Source: JAVVEG01 sp041751425
GTDB lineage: Bacteria; Pseudomonadota; Gammaproteobacteria; Pseudomonadales; Pseudohongiellaceae
Length of the DNA: 64,000 nucleotides
Reading direction: 5' to 3'
NCBI GenBank assembly: GCA_041751425.1
Contig: JBGSXL010000011.1
Span: 275,623-339,622, forward strand
Shown piece after piece: positions 9,230 to 16,988 of the stretch. Within the stretch, counting starts at the first letter, position 1; each line of letters opens with the position of its first letter. The position numbers and the translations under genes were made by a program. A model generated the notes under the pieces. It did not search any database. It was given only the letters and a program-made list of their open reading frames with translations, and had not been told where the DNA came from.

Positions 9230-10228
9230 ATGCAACAACCCATCGTGGTGGCGGCTCTGTACCGCTTCGCCAGTCTTGAAGATTTCGAATCTCTGCGTCA
9301 CCCCTTGCAGCAACTCATGCAACAACATCAGGTAAGAGGCACGCTCCTGCTGGCGCGTGAAGGCATCAACGGCACAATCGCCGGTTCTCGCGAAGGCGTC
9401 GATGCGGTGTTGACCTGGTTGCGGGCAGATCTGCGTCTGGCAGAATTGGAAGCCAAGGAATCGCTGGTTGCGGAGAACCCGTTCTACCGCAGTAAGGTGA
9501 AACTGAAAAAAGAGATTGTCACCATGGGCGTGGAGGACATCGATCCGCGCGATATCGTTGGCACCTATGTCAAACCGGCGGACTGGAATGCTCTGATCTC
9601 AGATCCTGAAGTGTTGCTGGTGGATACACGTAATCACTACGAAGTACAAATTGGCACATTCCAAAATGCAGTAAATCCGCAAACCGAATCCTTTCGCGAA
9701 TTCCCTGCTTATGTGAAAGCGAATCTCGATCCGCAAAAGCACAAAAAGGTTGCGATGTTTTGTACTGGCGGCATTCGCTGCGAAAAATCCACGGCTTATT
9801 TGAAACAGCAGGGCTTCAACGAGGTGTATCACCTGGAAGGCGGCATACTCAAGTATCTGGAAGAAGTGCCGGAGGAGGAAACACTGTGGCAGGGCGAGTG
9901 TTTCGTTTTCGATAACCGCGTGACCGTGAATCACAAATTGGAAAAAGGCGCTTACGACCAATGTCACGCCTGCCGCATGCCCATTACCGACGCTGAGAAA
10001 ACTCTGGACAGTTACGAGAAAGGGGTCAGTTGTCTGCACTGCGTGGACAGCAATAGTCCGGAGCAGATCAAACGCTACGCAGAGCGGGAGCGCCAGATGC
10101 AATTGGCGCGCGAAAGAGGCGAAGCCCATATTGGCGAGCCGATGCTGGAAACTATCAAGAGGCGCAAAGCAGAAAAACAGCAAGCCAAAGAGTTACAGCG
10201 GGATTTCAATCGCAGACAAAATGAGTAA
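9230..10228 (+). CDS. trhO: tRNA uridine-34 hydroxylase TrhO (rhodanese family)
   Basis: A 332-residue YceA/TrhO protein, which makes 5-hydroxyuridine at the tRNA wobble position. The N-terminal ferredoxin-like domain holds GTLLLAREGINGTIAGS (37-53). The central rhodanese domain has VDTRNHYEVQIGTF and the active-site loop FCTGGIRCEKS with Cys178. The C-terminal part has two CXXC-like pairs (CHAC and CLHC), typical of the family. AGGAG is seven bases upstream of the chosen ATG; the in-frame extension upstream overlaps the ribosome site and is rejected. Confidence 0.93.
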   Translation: MQQPIVVAALYRFASLEDFESLRHPLQQLMQQHQVRGTLLLAREGINGTIAGSREGVDAVLTWLRADLRLAELEAKESLVAENPFYRSKVKLKKEIVTMGVEDIDPRDIVGTYVKPADWNALISDPEVLLVDTRNHYEVQIGTFQNAVNPQTESFREFPAYVKANLDPQKHKKVAMFCTGGIRCEKSTAYLKQQGFNEVYHLEGGILKYLEEVPEEETLWQGECFVFDNRVTVNHKLEKGAYDQCHACRMPITDAEKTLDSYEKGVSCLHCVDSNSPEQIKRYAERERQMQLARERGEAHIGEPMLETIKRRKAEKQQAKELQRDFNRRQNE

Positions 10229-10239
10229 GTGTTGCGGGA

Positions 10240-10449
10240 TCATTCTACGAATTGAAAACGTTTCTGCTCCGCGCCATCGATAACTACCTGCCCGTCAAAC
10301 ATGCTTAGTGGGCGAATCCACAGTGCACGGTCACCGTATAGTGGCCGATAAACCACATGCATTTCTTCAGTCTCGCTGTGTGTAGCAACACCAATTACTT
10401 CGTACAGATTCCCTTTGTAGTGCTTGTAAATTCCCGGGTTCACCGACAT
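10240..10449 (-). CDS. DUF1653 domain protein
   Basis: A 69-residue small protein whose whole length matches DUF1653: PGIYKHYKGNLYEVIGVATHSETEE at the start and YRPLYGDRALWIRPLSMF later. The function is unknown; these are small beta-rich cytosolic proteins. I chose the second in-frame ATG (MSVNPG) because the family normally starts there and a GAG-containing purine run precedes it. It converges on trhO, with 11 bases between stops. Confidence 0.85.
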   Translation of the reverse strand: MSVNPGIYKHYKGNLYEVIGVATHSETEEMHVVYRPLYGDRALWIRPLSMFDGQVVIDGAEQKRFQFVE

Positions 10450-10640
10450 TGCTTCACTCTCTTTGTGATTCGAATAGGTTGTTGTCTTGATTGGCAAAGT
10501 ACCAAATGTGCTGCGGTCTCATTATAAGCGTCGTTTATCGACATTCCCCAATAAAATTCATGCCTTTTTCAGGCACTGGCAGTAATATGTGCATCTAGCA
10601 AAACCCGAAAGGGTAAATCGAAACCAAGGGAGATGTGGGA

Positions 10641-10961
10641 ATGAAAAAATTAATGCTGCTGATGTTGCTGCCGTTGCTGATAGTAGCGTGCGCCGGAACA
10701 CCGGAGCCTTCAAAGCGCGACTTGATACTGGGCAGTTGGGCAGCCTCATTTGAAGGGCAGAACATGACCCTGATCTATGATGCCGAGGAAATTACAGTGC
10801 AGGAGTTTGGTATCAGTTTTCCTTATGAATGGATCAATGAAGACGAGATCAAACTGGATGCCATGGGGCAGGAAGTAGTGAGCCGTGTGGAATTCATAAC
10901 GCCGGATCAAATGCGCCAGATTAGCGATCAGGGCGAGCAGATACTTACCCGCGTAAACTGA
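10641..10961 (+). CDS. Small lipoprotein of unknown function
   Basis: A 106-residue predicted lipoprotein: MKKLMLLMLLPLLIVAC is a signal peptide with lipobox IVAC and lipidated Cys17. The mature part, DLILGSWAASFEGQNMTLIYDAEEITV, resembles the short beta-barrel of lipocalin-like or META-like small exported proteins (weak resemblance). GGGAG lies eight bases upstream of this ATG; an upstream GTG two codons earlier is too close to it. No close operon partner. Confidence 0.6.
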   Translation: MKKLMLLMLLPLLIVACAGTPEPSKRDLILGSWAASFEGQNMTLIYDAEEITVQEFGISFPYEWINEDEIKLDAMGQEVVSRVEFITPDQMRQISDQGEQILTRVN

Positions 10962-11028
10962 AGCATACGCTCACCGGACTGAACATGGCCCGGCGAATCG
11001 CGCGGTGACAACTTGCAGTAGATGTTCA

Positions 11029-11511
11029 TTACAAGGTTGGCGGACCCTCGCGAGGGCGGCTTGGTCTCTGATCAGTCGGATTGCGACGTTCATTGATGAA
11101 TCGCAGCGCGCGCTGTCGTTGTTCGGCGTTCAACTGTTGGAAAACACCAATAGTTTGCTCGTGAGTGATTTCCTGATAGGCAATATTGGCCTGGCGCAAG
11201 CGATCGAATGCAGCGAGAATGGCCTCTCTGTCCAGCGGATCCATGGTCATCAGGCGATTGACTTCACGTTGTGCGCGGAACATCTGACCGCGCATGGGGC
11301 GCATCCTGTCACCATATTGCTCCAGTTGCGGGCGCAGACGCTGGCGGGTTTCTTCATCCAGGTCACGCACTATCCAACCCAGATTGGCTGGCATCACTTG
11401 CACATTGGGCCTGTTCAGCCAGTTGCTTGTAATCCCTCCTATAAACAGCAGGTTCAAGGCGATTGATGCCAGCAATCCCCAAATCAGCAAGCGGTTGTTT
11501 CCGAAACTCAT
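11029..11511 (-). CDS. Periplasmic CpxP/CnrX-like metal or stress sensor
   Basis: A 160-residue protein with an N-terminal membrane helix (about 7-28) and a Met/Arg/Gln-rich helical periplasmic domain: DEETRQRLRPQLEQYGDRM, then MRGQMFRAQREVNRLM and LNAEQRQRALRFINERR. This is the pattern of periplasmic heavy-metal sensor / CpxP-Spy-like proteins. It is the last gene of a sigma, anti-sigma, sensor operon, with its start overlapping the preceding stop by four bases (ATGA). By analogy with CnrYXH it probably relays a periplasmic signal to the membrane anti-sigma protein. The metal or stress specificity is unknown. Confidence 0.72.
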   Translation of the reverse strand: MSFGNNRLLIWGLLASIALNLLFIGGITSNWLNRPNVQVMPANLGWIVRDLDEETRQRLRPQLEQYGDRMRPMRGQMFRAQREVNRLMTMDPLDREAILAAFDRLRQANIAYQEITHEQTIGVFQQLNAEQRQRALRFINERRNPTDQRPSRPREGPPTL

Positions 11512-11969
11512 AGAGTAGTCTCCGCATAATCATCCAACGATAAGAGTGCCAGCTCCTGCTCCCAGAAACTGGTGGTGCTCTCAAAATTGTCATAACTCTC
11601 GATGCCAAAACTGAAATGGTTGCCCAGATACAGGCCGAATAGCAGCGGCAGGCAAGCGGCTAAAGTAGGGCGCCAGAACATACTTCGCAACTGATCGGAC
11701 GAGGGCAGGAGCCAGGCAATCGTTCTGTCAACGAAACTGACAGGTTGTGCAGGCAATGGCTGGATCAAGATCCTGTGAATCAGATTCGTATCGTCCACTA
11801 CCTGAAAGGTATCGAGATGTTTATCCAGTGCTGCCTGCTCATCCCACAGATCCTTTGCGCCGCTATTGCTGGCCAGGAATGCACTGGCTGCCTGCTGCTC
11901 GCTGGCAGGCCAACGCGCAGGGTCGCACCCGTAACTGGCCAGAATTTGCGAAAAACGTTCCAAGGTCAT
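11508..11969 (-). CDS. Membrane anti-sigma-factor-like protein
   Basis: A 153-residue protein with a cytosolic N-terminus (FSQILASYGCDPARWPASEQ, a pattern seen in small partners of ECF sigma factors), one hydrophobic segment around residues 98-120 and a short periplasmic tail. It has no HXXXCXXC zinc anti-sigma motif. It lies two bases downstream of the ECF sigma gene and overlaps the sensor gene, so it is the natural candidate for the anti-sigma factor. The role is inferred from position, size and topology. Confidence 0.6.
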   Translation of the reverse strand: MTLERFSQILASYGCDPARWPASEQQAASAFLASNSGAKDLWDEQAALDKHLDTFQVVDDTNLIHRILIQPLPAQPVSFVDRTIAWLLPSSDQLRSMFWRPTLAACLPLLFGLYLGNHFSFGIESYDNFESTTSFWEQELALLSLDDYAETTL

Positions 11970-11971
11970 GG

Positions 11972-12559
11972 TTAGTCGCGCTCCTTAACATGTATTTTCG
12001 TTACGTTGATTTGAGCGGGTGAATCAGTTTCAATTCCCTGCAATTGCGCTTTTAAACTCCGTCTGGTTCGCGCCAGGACAGATTCCAGTGCATCCACTGA
12101 GATATCCATAATCTGCGCTACCTCACGATTCGCCAGGCCCTGATAGTGCGTCAGAATCAGCGCGCTGCGTTGCCTTTCCGGCAACTGCCGCAGGGCCTGC
12201 TCCAGCGCCTGTAAATTCGAGTCCTGAGCCAGACTCTTCTCCGGGCTTTCCCTGGCGGCATACTCATCCAGATACTCACTGGTGACAGCTGATTTATCGC
12301 GGCGCAGATAATCGATACATAGATTGTGTGCAATGCGGTGCAACCACGTCGACAGGCCCGCTTTATCTGGTTGCCAGGTATGTGCCTGTGTCCATAAGCG
12401 CAAAAACGTTTCCTGCGCAATGTCCTCGGAATCACTATGGCTACCCAGCATGCGCACAATATAGCGGTTCACTGGCCGCACATGATTGTTGACCACCTGC
12501 GCATAAGCTTGTCTGTCACCAGCCCGTATGGCCGACATCAGCGCTTCATCCGTCATCAT
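11972..12559 (-). CDS. ECF-type RNA polymerase sigma factor
   Basis: A 195-residue sigma-70 family protein of the extracytoplasmic-function class. Region 2 holds NRYIVRMLGSHSDSEDIAQE and TFLRLWTQAHTW; region 4 holds LRQLPERQRSALILTHYQGL and the helix-turn-helix NREVAQIMDISVDALESVLA. Region 3 is absent, as expected. It is first in a tight three-gene operon with a membrane anti-sigma-like protein and a periplasmic sensor. A candidate self-recognised promoter lies about 110 bases upstream. A start one codon later is equally possible. Confidence 0.93.
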   Translation of the reverse strand: MMTDEALMSAIRAGDRQAYAQVVNNHVRPVNRYIVRMLGSHSDSEDIAQETFLRLWTQAHTWQPDKAGLSTWLHRIAHNLCIDYLRRDKSAVTSEYLDEYAARESPEKSLAQDSNLQALEQALRQLPERQRSALILTHYQGLANREVAQIMDISVDALESVLARTRRSLKAQLQGIETDSPAQINVTKIHVKERD

Positions 12560-12668
12560 GCCAAGACCTTTCGCAGGGACATACTGCCGACATCATGCTG
12601 CAATCTCAGGGGCTCCCGCAAGGTCAGAGCAGCGGCGAACCACGCCGTACATTGGTGTTTAGTGTCTA

Positions 12669-12695
12669 TACGATGCAGAACGGAAAATCCGTTCA
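12669..12695 (-). promoter_or_regulatory. Candidate ECF-type promoter of the sigma operon
   Basis: On the minus strand, TGAACG (12695-12690) is followed after 17 bases by CGTA (12672-12669). This resembles the AAC/CGT signature of ECF-sigma promoters such as TGAAAC-N16-CGTA. It lies about 110 bases before the sigma start codon, as expected for autoregulation. The -35 part sits inside a perfect 7-bp inverted repeat with a 3-base loop (12678-12694), which could also bind a repressor. The pattern was found by eye. Confidence 0.4.
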
Positions 12696-12834
12696 GGGGA
12701 ATTTGTCTGTTTGAGTTTGTTTATGGGAAGCAGGAGGGAGGAGTTTTCAGTTTGGAAGGGATCTTGAGATGGATCTTGAAGATGAAGTCATGCGAAAGCA
12801 GTAAGGGTTGAGCTACAGTATGCGATTTGAGCAG

Positions 12835-12870
12835 GCAATTCGCTGTCTCTTTTATAAGACAGCGAATTGC
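12835..12870. terminator. 14-bp perfect hairpin after the Ig-like gene
   Basis: The sequence 12835-12848 pairs perfectly with 12857-12870, leaving an 8-base loop (CTTTTATA). It begins 15 bases past the stop of the minus-strand Ig-like gene, a usual terminator position. No T-run follows on either strand, so it may instead stabilise the 3' end or act with Rho. Confidence 0.45.
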
Positions 12871-12885
12871 TCTCGAACCGCGGGA

Positions 12886-14193
12886 TTAACTGCCTGGGGG
12901 AGGGTCAATTCCGCATACCAGGGCATATGCGACAACGTCCAGCAACGAGCCATTAGGTTTTGCAGGAAATAAGGCCGCAACCTCAGGTCCGGTGGAGAAG
13001 ACTCTTTGGTTGCCATAATTAGCTGGATTCAACGAATCCAAACCTGAGATTCCGAATTGCCCCTTGTTGCCGACAAATGCATTGATCTGCCTCAAGTTGT
13101 ATGACTTCCCAGTAACACCGACATCAAAACCGACCTGTATGCCTGCGCCAATGACTAACTGGACTCTGCCATAGTTATTAGTACCGTCGGTCAAAGTATA
13201 AAAAGCATCCGAATTTCCAGCTGGAGGGTTAATAATCCAACCCTTACTGCTGCCTGCATCGGCTAAGCCTGCATCTATGAAAGAAGTCGCGCCGCGTGCA
13301 AAGGTGTTAACGCAACCCTTAGGTGCCGGCGGTAGATACCAAGGACCTGGACCAGGCGGATTGGTATTGATTGTTATCGTAACCGTGTTGTCCAGATCAT
13401 CGCCATCTTTATTGAACGTGCCATCTTCATTACTGAACTTATCACTTGGTACATGGATCACACCGTCGGCAGTGCTGTTCTCTGTCGGTGTGAAAATCGC
13501 CGTGTAGCTTGAACCACTGCCAACAAAGTTGGATAAAGTGCCACCAAAGACATCTACATCACCCGAATCAAAGTCAAGTGAATCTTCGCTCAAAGTGAAA
13601 GTGATTTTTGCTGTCTCGCCAACATTCAGAGACAGATTGTCGCTGCTTACAACTATCGTAGGCCGCACCACTGCACACTCATTGATAAATGAGAAGTATG
13701 TTGCCCAGCTGCCTTTCTTCTTCGAGTTAATCAGCTCTGTACCTGCCCATGCGGTCTCGCTCTGGTGGCCTTGCTTCTTGACTACAGCGTGGGCGGCTAC
13801 AATTAGCTCATTGCCGCAAAATGTTTCTGAGGTTACGAGCAAGTCTGTTATGGGAATGTTGAAGCCGTAGTAAGCAACGCCGCTAAGGCCTGAAACCGTG
13901 TGGGGGAAATGACCGATCCTGGGGTTGCCGGCACGGGTTTGCGGCAGGTTTGCCATGCTGTCACCAATCCAGGCGTGCGCTTCGGTGAGCAACCAATCAT
14001 TTTCCATAATATAGTCAAGGAATACATTGTCGTCCTCGCCAACAGTGACGCAGACACTACCTGCAACGATATGCTGGCCAGCATAAAAAATTGCGCACCC
14101 CTCATCCGGCACTCCGTGTTCTGCGTTGAGGTTTGTGCTTGTCAGCGCCACTGACAGCAGGAATATGGCTGAGAGTGATTGTAAAAATTTCAT
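12886..14193 (-). CDS. Exported protein with bacterial Ig-like domain
   Basis: A 435-residue protein with a signal peptide (LQSLSAIFLLSVALTSTNLNA). The first 150 residues, including DEGCAIFYAGQHIVAGSVCV and AHAWIGDSMANLPQ, form an unassigned domain seen in exported proteins. An Ig-like domain spans about 175-285: VVSSDNLSLNVGETAKITF, then FTPTENSTADGVIHV and DDLDNTVTITI. A Pro/Gly linker (PPGPGPWYLPPAPKG) leads to a C-terminal domain of unknown type. This is a secreted or surface protein; there is no anchor motif at the C-terminus. Its partner and function are unknown. It is divergent from the large lipoprotein gene at 14482. Confidence 0.7.
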   Translation of the reverse strand: MKFLQSLSAIFLLSVALTSTNLNAEHGVPDEGCAIFYAGQHIVAGSVCVTVGEDDNVFLDYIMENDWLLTEAHAWIGDSMANLPQTRAGNPRIGHFPHTVSGLSGVAYYGFNIPITDLLVTSETFCGNELIVAAHAVVKKQGHQSETAWAGTELINSKKKGSWATYFSFINECAVVRPTIVVSSDNLSLNVGETAKITFTLSEDSLDFDSGDVDVFGGTLSNFVGSGSSYTAIFTPTENSTADGVIHVPSDKFSNEDGTFNKDGDDLDNTVTITINTNPPGPGPWYLPPAPKGCVNTFARGATSFIDAGLADAGSSKGWIINPPAGNSDAFYTLTDGTNNYGRVQLVIGAGIQVGFDVGVTGKSYNLRQINAFVGNKGQFGISGLDSLNPANYGNQRVFSTGPEVAALFPAKPNGSLLDVVAYALVCGIDPPPGS

Positions 14194-14481
14194 ATTTTTC
14201 CCCAGGTTGGCCGTTAGCGATTAACGCGTATGGTTTCCCTAATGTATTAACGTGGACCATTGTAACGATATCTGCAGGTTTTTACAGGGGGTTTTGGGAA
14301 AAAAACGGGCAGTTTAGGAGGTTATTTGGGGTGATTTGTGAACTTGGTCACATTGCCTCTCTTCAATAGCTCGTTTTGACAAATTCGGCATGGGGTGGGC
14401 GTTTGGGTGACAGTCAGGGTATCAGAGCGTATATTGGAATGAAATAATAAATCCCCGTTTATCTGAATCTGGAGAATTACG

Positions 14482-16809
14482 ATGCATGTGCGGCTCTCTT
14501 CCCCCCTTACGTCAGGCTTTCGTGCAGTTACTTTGAGTTTTGTGTGTGCCCTGCTGTATGCCTGCGGCGATTCAGAGCAACCGGTGCAAACTGCTGAGAC
14601 CTCTGCTGCTCAAGGAGCACCAACCAGCGCTATACATATTGTCAGCCTCTCCAACCGCGCTGATTTGATCAGTGGCGGGGATGCTCTGTTGGAGATAATT
14701 ATTCCCGCAGAAATAGCCGCTGATGCCCCGGAGCTAAAGGTCAGTGTTAACGGGGACGATGTCAGCAACAGGTTCGCCACGCGGAGCGATGGGCGCATCA
14801 AGGGCCTGGTTGACAATCTGCAGGAGGGGCAGAATCAGGTTCTGGCAAGTATTGCAGACAGATCTGCTGAGCTGATCGTACTGAATCACCCAAAGGGAGG
14901 GCCGCTTTTCTCCGGGCCGCAAATTGAACCCTGGATCTGTGCGACACCCGAGGCGCAACCCGGGGATGCCGATACACCCGCAACCACAGCAAGTGGATTG
15001 AGCCGTCCAGCGACTGATGCGCAATGCAATATCCCCGCAGAAGTCACTCACTACTACCGTACAACCGAACAATGCGGCGCCGCGTCGCCCAACCCGCGCC
15101 AGCCATTACCCTGCTTCAAGCCTTACGTCGCAAGCGCCATGCCAGCAGATATAGCACAGGTCACCTCGCAAACAGGCTCAGCGATTCCCTATATTGTGCG
15201 GGTGGAGCGCGGTACGATGAATCGTGGCATATACGACATCGCAGTGTTGGACATTCCCGGCACAAACTGGGGTCCCTTCAACGATCAACAGACCTGGAAC
15301 CGCAAGCTGGTGCATATTTTCGGTGGCAGCACGGGCACTCCGCGCCGGCAACTGGCACCCAACAGCTCCTGGGGTAATGAGGTTGCGTTGTCGCGTGGCT
15401 ATATGGTGGCTGTCAGCAACCTGACCGATCAGGGCCTGAATGCCAACAAGGTGGTTGCTGCCGAAACGGTGCTGATGATCAAGGAGCATATCGGCGACCG
15501 TTACGGTGAGATCCTGCATACCATCGGTGCGGGCTGTTCCGGTGGCGCTATCATGCAGTTGGTCATAGCCGGTACCTACCCTGGTATCCTGGATGGCATC
15601 CAGCCTGCCTGCACCTACCCGGATTCGCATACCACCAGCATGGAAGTCACAGACTGCGTGTTGCTGGAGAACTATTTCCGCGGCGATGAGTTTATCGGTC
15701 TCAACGCCGATCTGAGCGAACAGCAGCGCTTGCAGAAGATGGCGGCCATTGCGGGCCACATGGACGCAGAAGCCTGCGGCGCCTGGTCGCGCTCGTTTGG
15801 TCATTCGAATAACCCCGGCAATTTCGAACGGCAGGCAGGTGAGCCTCTGATGAATAACTGCCGACTGCCAGCTAACTGGGTATACGACGCCAACAGCAAT
15901 CCTGATGGCATCCGCTGTTCTCAGCCTGATCATGAGAAGTCACTGTGGGGGATGCAGCCTGGTGAGAATTACGCCCGCCGATTTGCCGACAATACCGGTG
16001 TTCAGTACGGATTAGCGGCGCTGGAACGGGGTGAGATCACTGTTTCGGACTTTGTGTCAGTGAACGCTTACATCGGTGGAAGCGACATAGATAAGGGGCT
16101 GGTACCCGAAAGGATGGTGGCAGAGCAGGAAGCGATGGCACTCGCCTACAGAATGGGATTGGTGACTGATGCCCGGCAATGGGCGAAGACGCCAATCATT
16201 GATCTGCGCGGCAATGACAACTCTGGCATTCACATGAACTGGCGCGCGTGGGCAGTCCGTGATCGCTTGGATAGAGCGCTCGGACATCACGACAATCAGG
16301 TCATCTGGCGCTATGGACCAGGGCTGGGAGCGCCAGCCGGTTCCAATCTGGCCGAAGATGCGCTGGCTACCATGGATGCCTGGGTGAGCGCGATCAAGGC
16401 GGATACCTCAGAGCTGTCTCAGGAAGAGAAAGTCGTTCGCAACAAACCAGCCAGCGCGTTTGATTTCTGTTATATCGGTGATGACTTCGAAGCCAAAGTG
16501 ACAGATCAGGAAATCTGCAATGCAGACCCTGTATTGGCTGTATTCGAATCACCACGACAGGTAGCCGGAGGGCCGCAGGCAGAGGATGTTCTCAAATGCA
16601 GCCTGAAGCCGCTGAACAGGACCGAATACACCGTGACATTTACCAATGAACAATGGGCGCAGATGGAGCAAACCTTTGCGGATGGCGTTTGCGACTGGAG
16701 CGTACCTGGTGTTGGCGTGCAACCAGCGCTGCCCTGGTTAAATTACAGTGCCGGGCCCGGTGGTGAGCCAATCGGTCCGGCGCCTGTTTCTGCTGCGCGA
16801 CCGTTGTAG
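14482..16809 (+). CDS. DUF6351-like exported hydrolase-like lipoprotein
   Basis: A 775-residue protein with a lipoprotein-type signal (SFVCALLYACGDSEQ). The N-terminal 120 residues look like a beta-sandwich. The bulk resembles the DUF6351 group, with an alpha/beta-hydrolase-like nucleophile region (HTIGAGCSGGAIMQLVIAG) and a candidate His in NSGIHMNWRAWAVRD. Several Cys pairs suggest disulfides in the periplasm. The substrate is unknown; ester or amide hydrolysis is inferred only from the fold pattern. It lies 179 bases upstream of a peptide importer on the same strand. I am moderately sure of the family name. Confidence 0.6.
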   Translation: MHVRLSSPLTSGFRAVTLSFVCALLYACGDSEQPVQTAETSAAQGAPTSAIHIVSLSNRADLISGGDALLEIIIPAEIAADAPELKVSVNGDDVSNRFATRSDGRIKGLVDNLQEGQNQVLASIADRSAELIVLNHPKGGPLFSGPQIEPWICATPEAQPGDADTPATTASGLSRPATDAQCNIPAEVTHYYRTTEQCGAASPNPRQPLPCFKPYVASAMPADIAQVTSQTGSAIPYIVRVERGTMNRGIYDIAVLDIPGTNWGPFNDQQTWNRKLVHIFGGSTGTPRRQLAPNSSWGNEVALSRGYMVAVSNLTDQGLNANKVVAAETVLMIKEHIGDRYGEILHTIGAGCSGGAIMQLVIAGTYPGILDGIQPACTYPDSHTTSMEVTDCVLLENYFRGDEFIGLNADLSEQQRLQKMAAIAGHMDAEACGAWSRSFGHSNNPGNFERQAGEPLMNNCRLPANWVYDANSNPDGIRCSQPDHEKSLWGMQPGENYARRFADNTGVQYGLAALERGEITVSDFVSVNAYIGGSDIDKGLVPERMVAEQEAMALAYRMGLVTDARQWAKTPIIDLRGNDNSGIHMNWRAWAVRDRLDRALGHHDNQVIWRYGPGLGAPAGSNLAEDALATMDAWVSAIKADTSELSQEEKVVRNKPASAFDFCYIGDDFEAKVTDQEICNADPVLAVFESPRQVAGGPQAEDVLKCSLKPLNRTEYTVTFTNEQWAQMEQTFADGVCDWSVPGVGVQPALPWLNYSAGPGGEPIGPAPVSAARPL

Positions 16810-16988
16810 GGCATCACTTAAATAACAGCCTTTTAGCTGAAATCGCATTCAGTCGACTCTGAACGAAAGCTGAGGTATTCTCGATTTGCTGCGGTTCAGG
16901 GACTGCGCAGTAGGTAGGCGAAGGGATTTCGTCACACGCAACTGCGTGCTGTTTCCGGACTCATTCGAAGCAAAGGTGAAAATACAAT

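Larger units (their letters stand above)
12560..12885. other. Intergenic region, 326 bp, without a gene
   Basis: This gap separates the ECF operon from the Ig-like gene stop. It holds the candidate ECF promoter (12669-12695) and a strong hairpin (12835-12870). The remaining sequence, including a purine-rich stretch around 12720-12800, shows no recognisable gene. Short reading frames here have no ribosome site or family resemblance. Confidence 0.6.

Noticed and set aside
12437..12811. Plus-strand frame crossing the sigma gene start and the intergenic gap
   Set aside because: It overlaps the conserved sigma coding region and shows no domain pattern.
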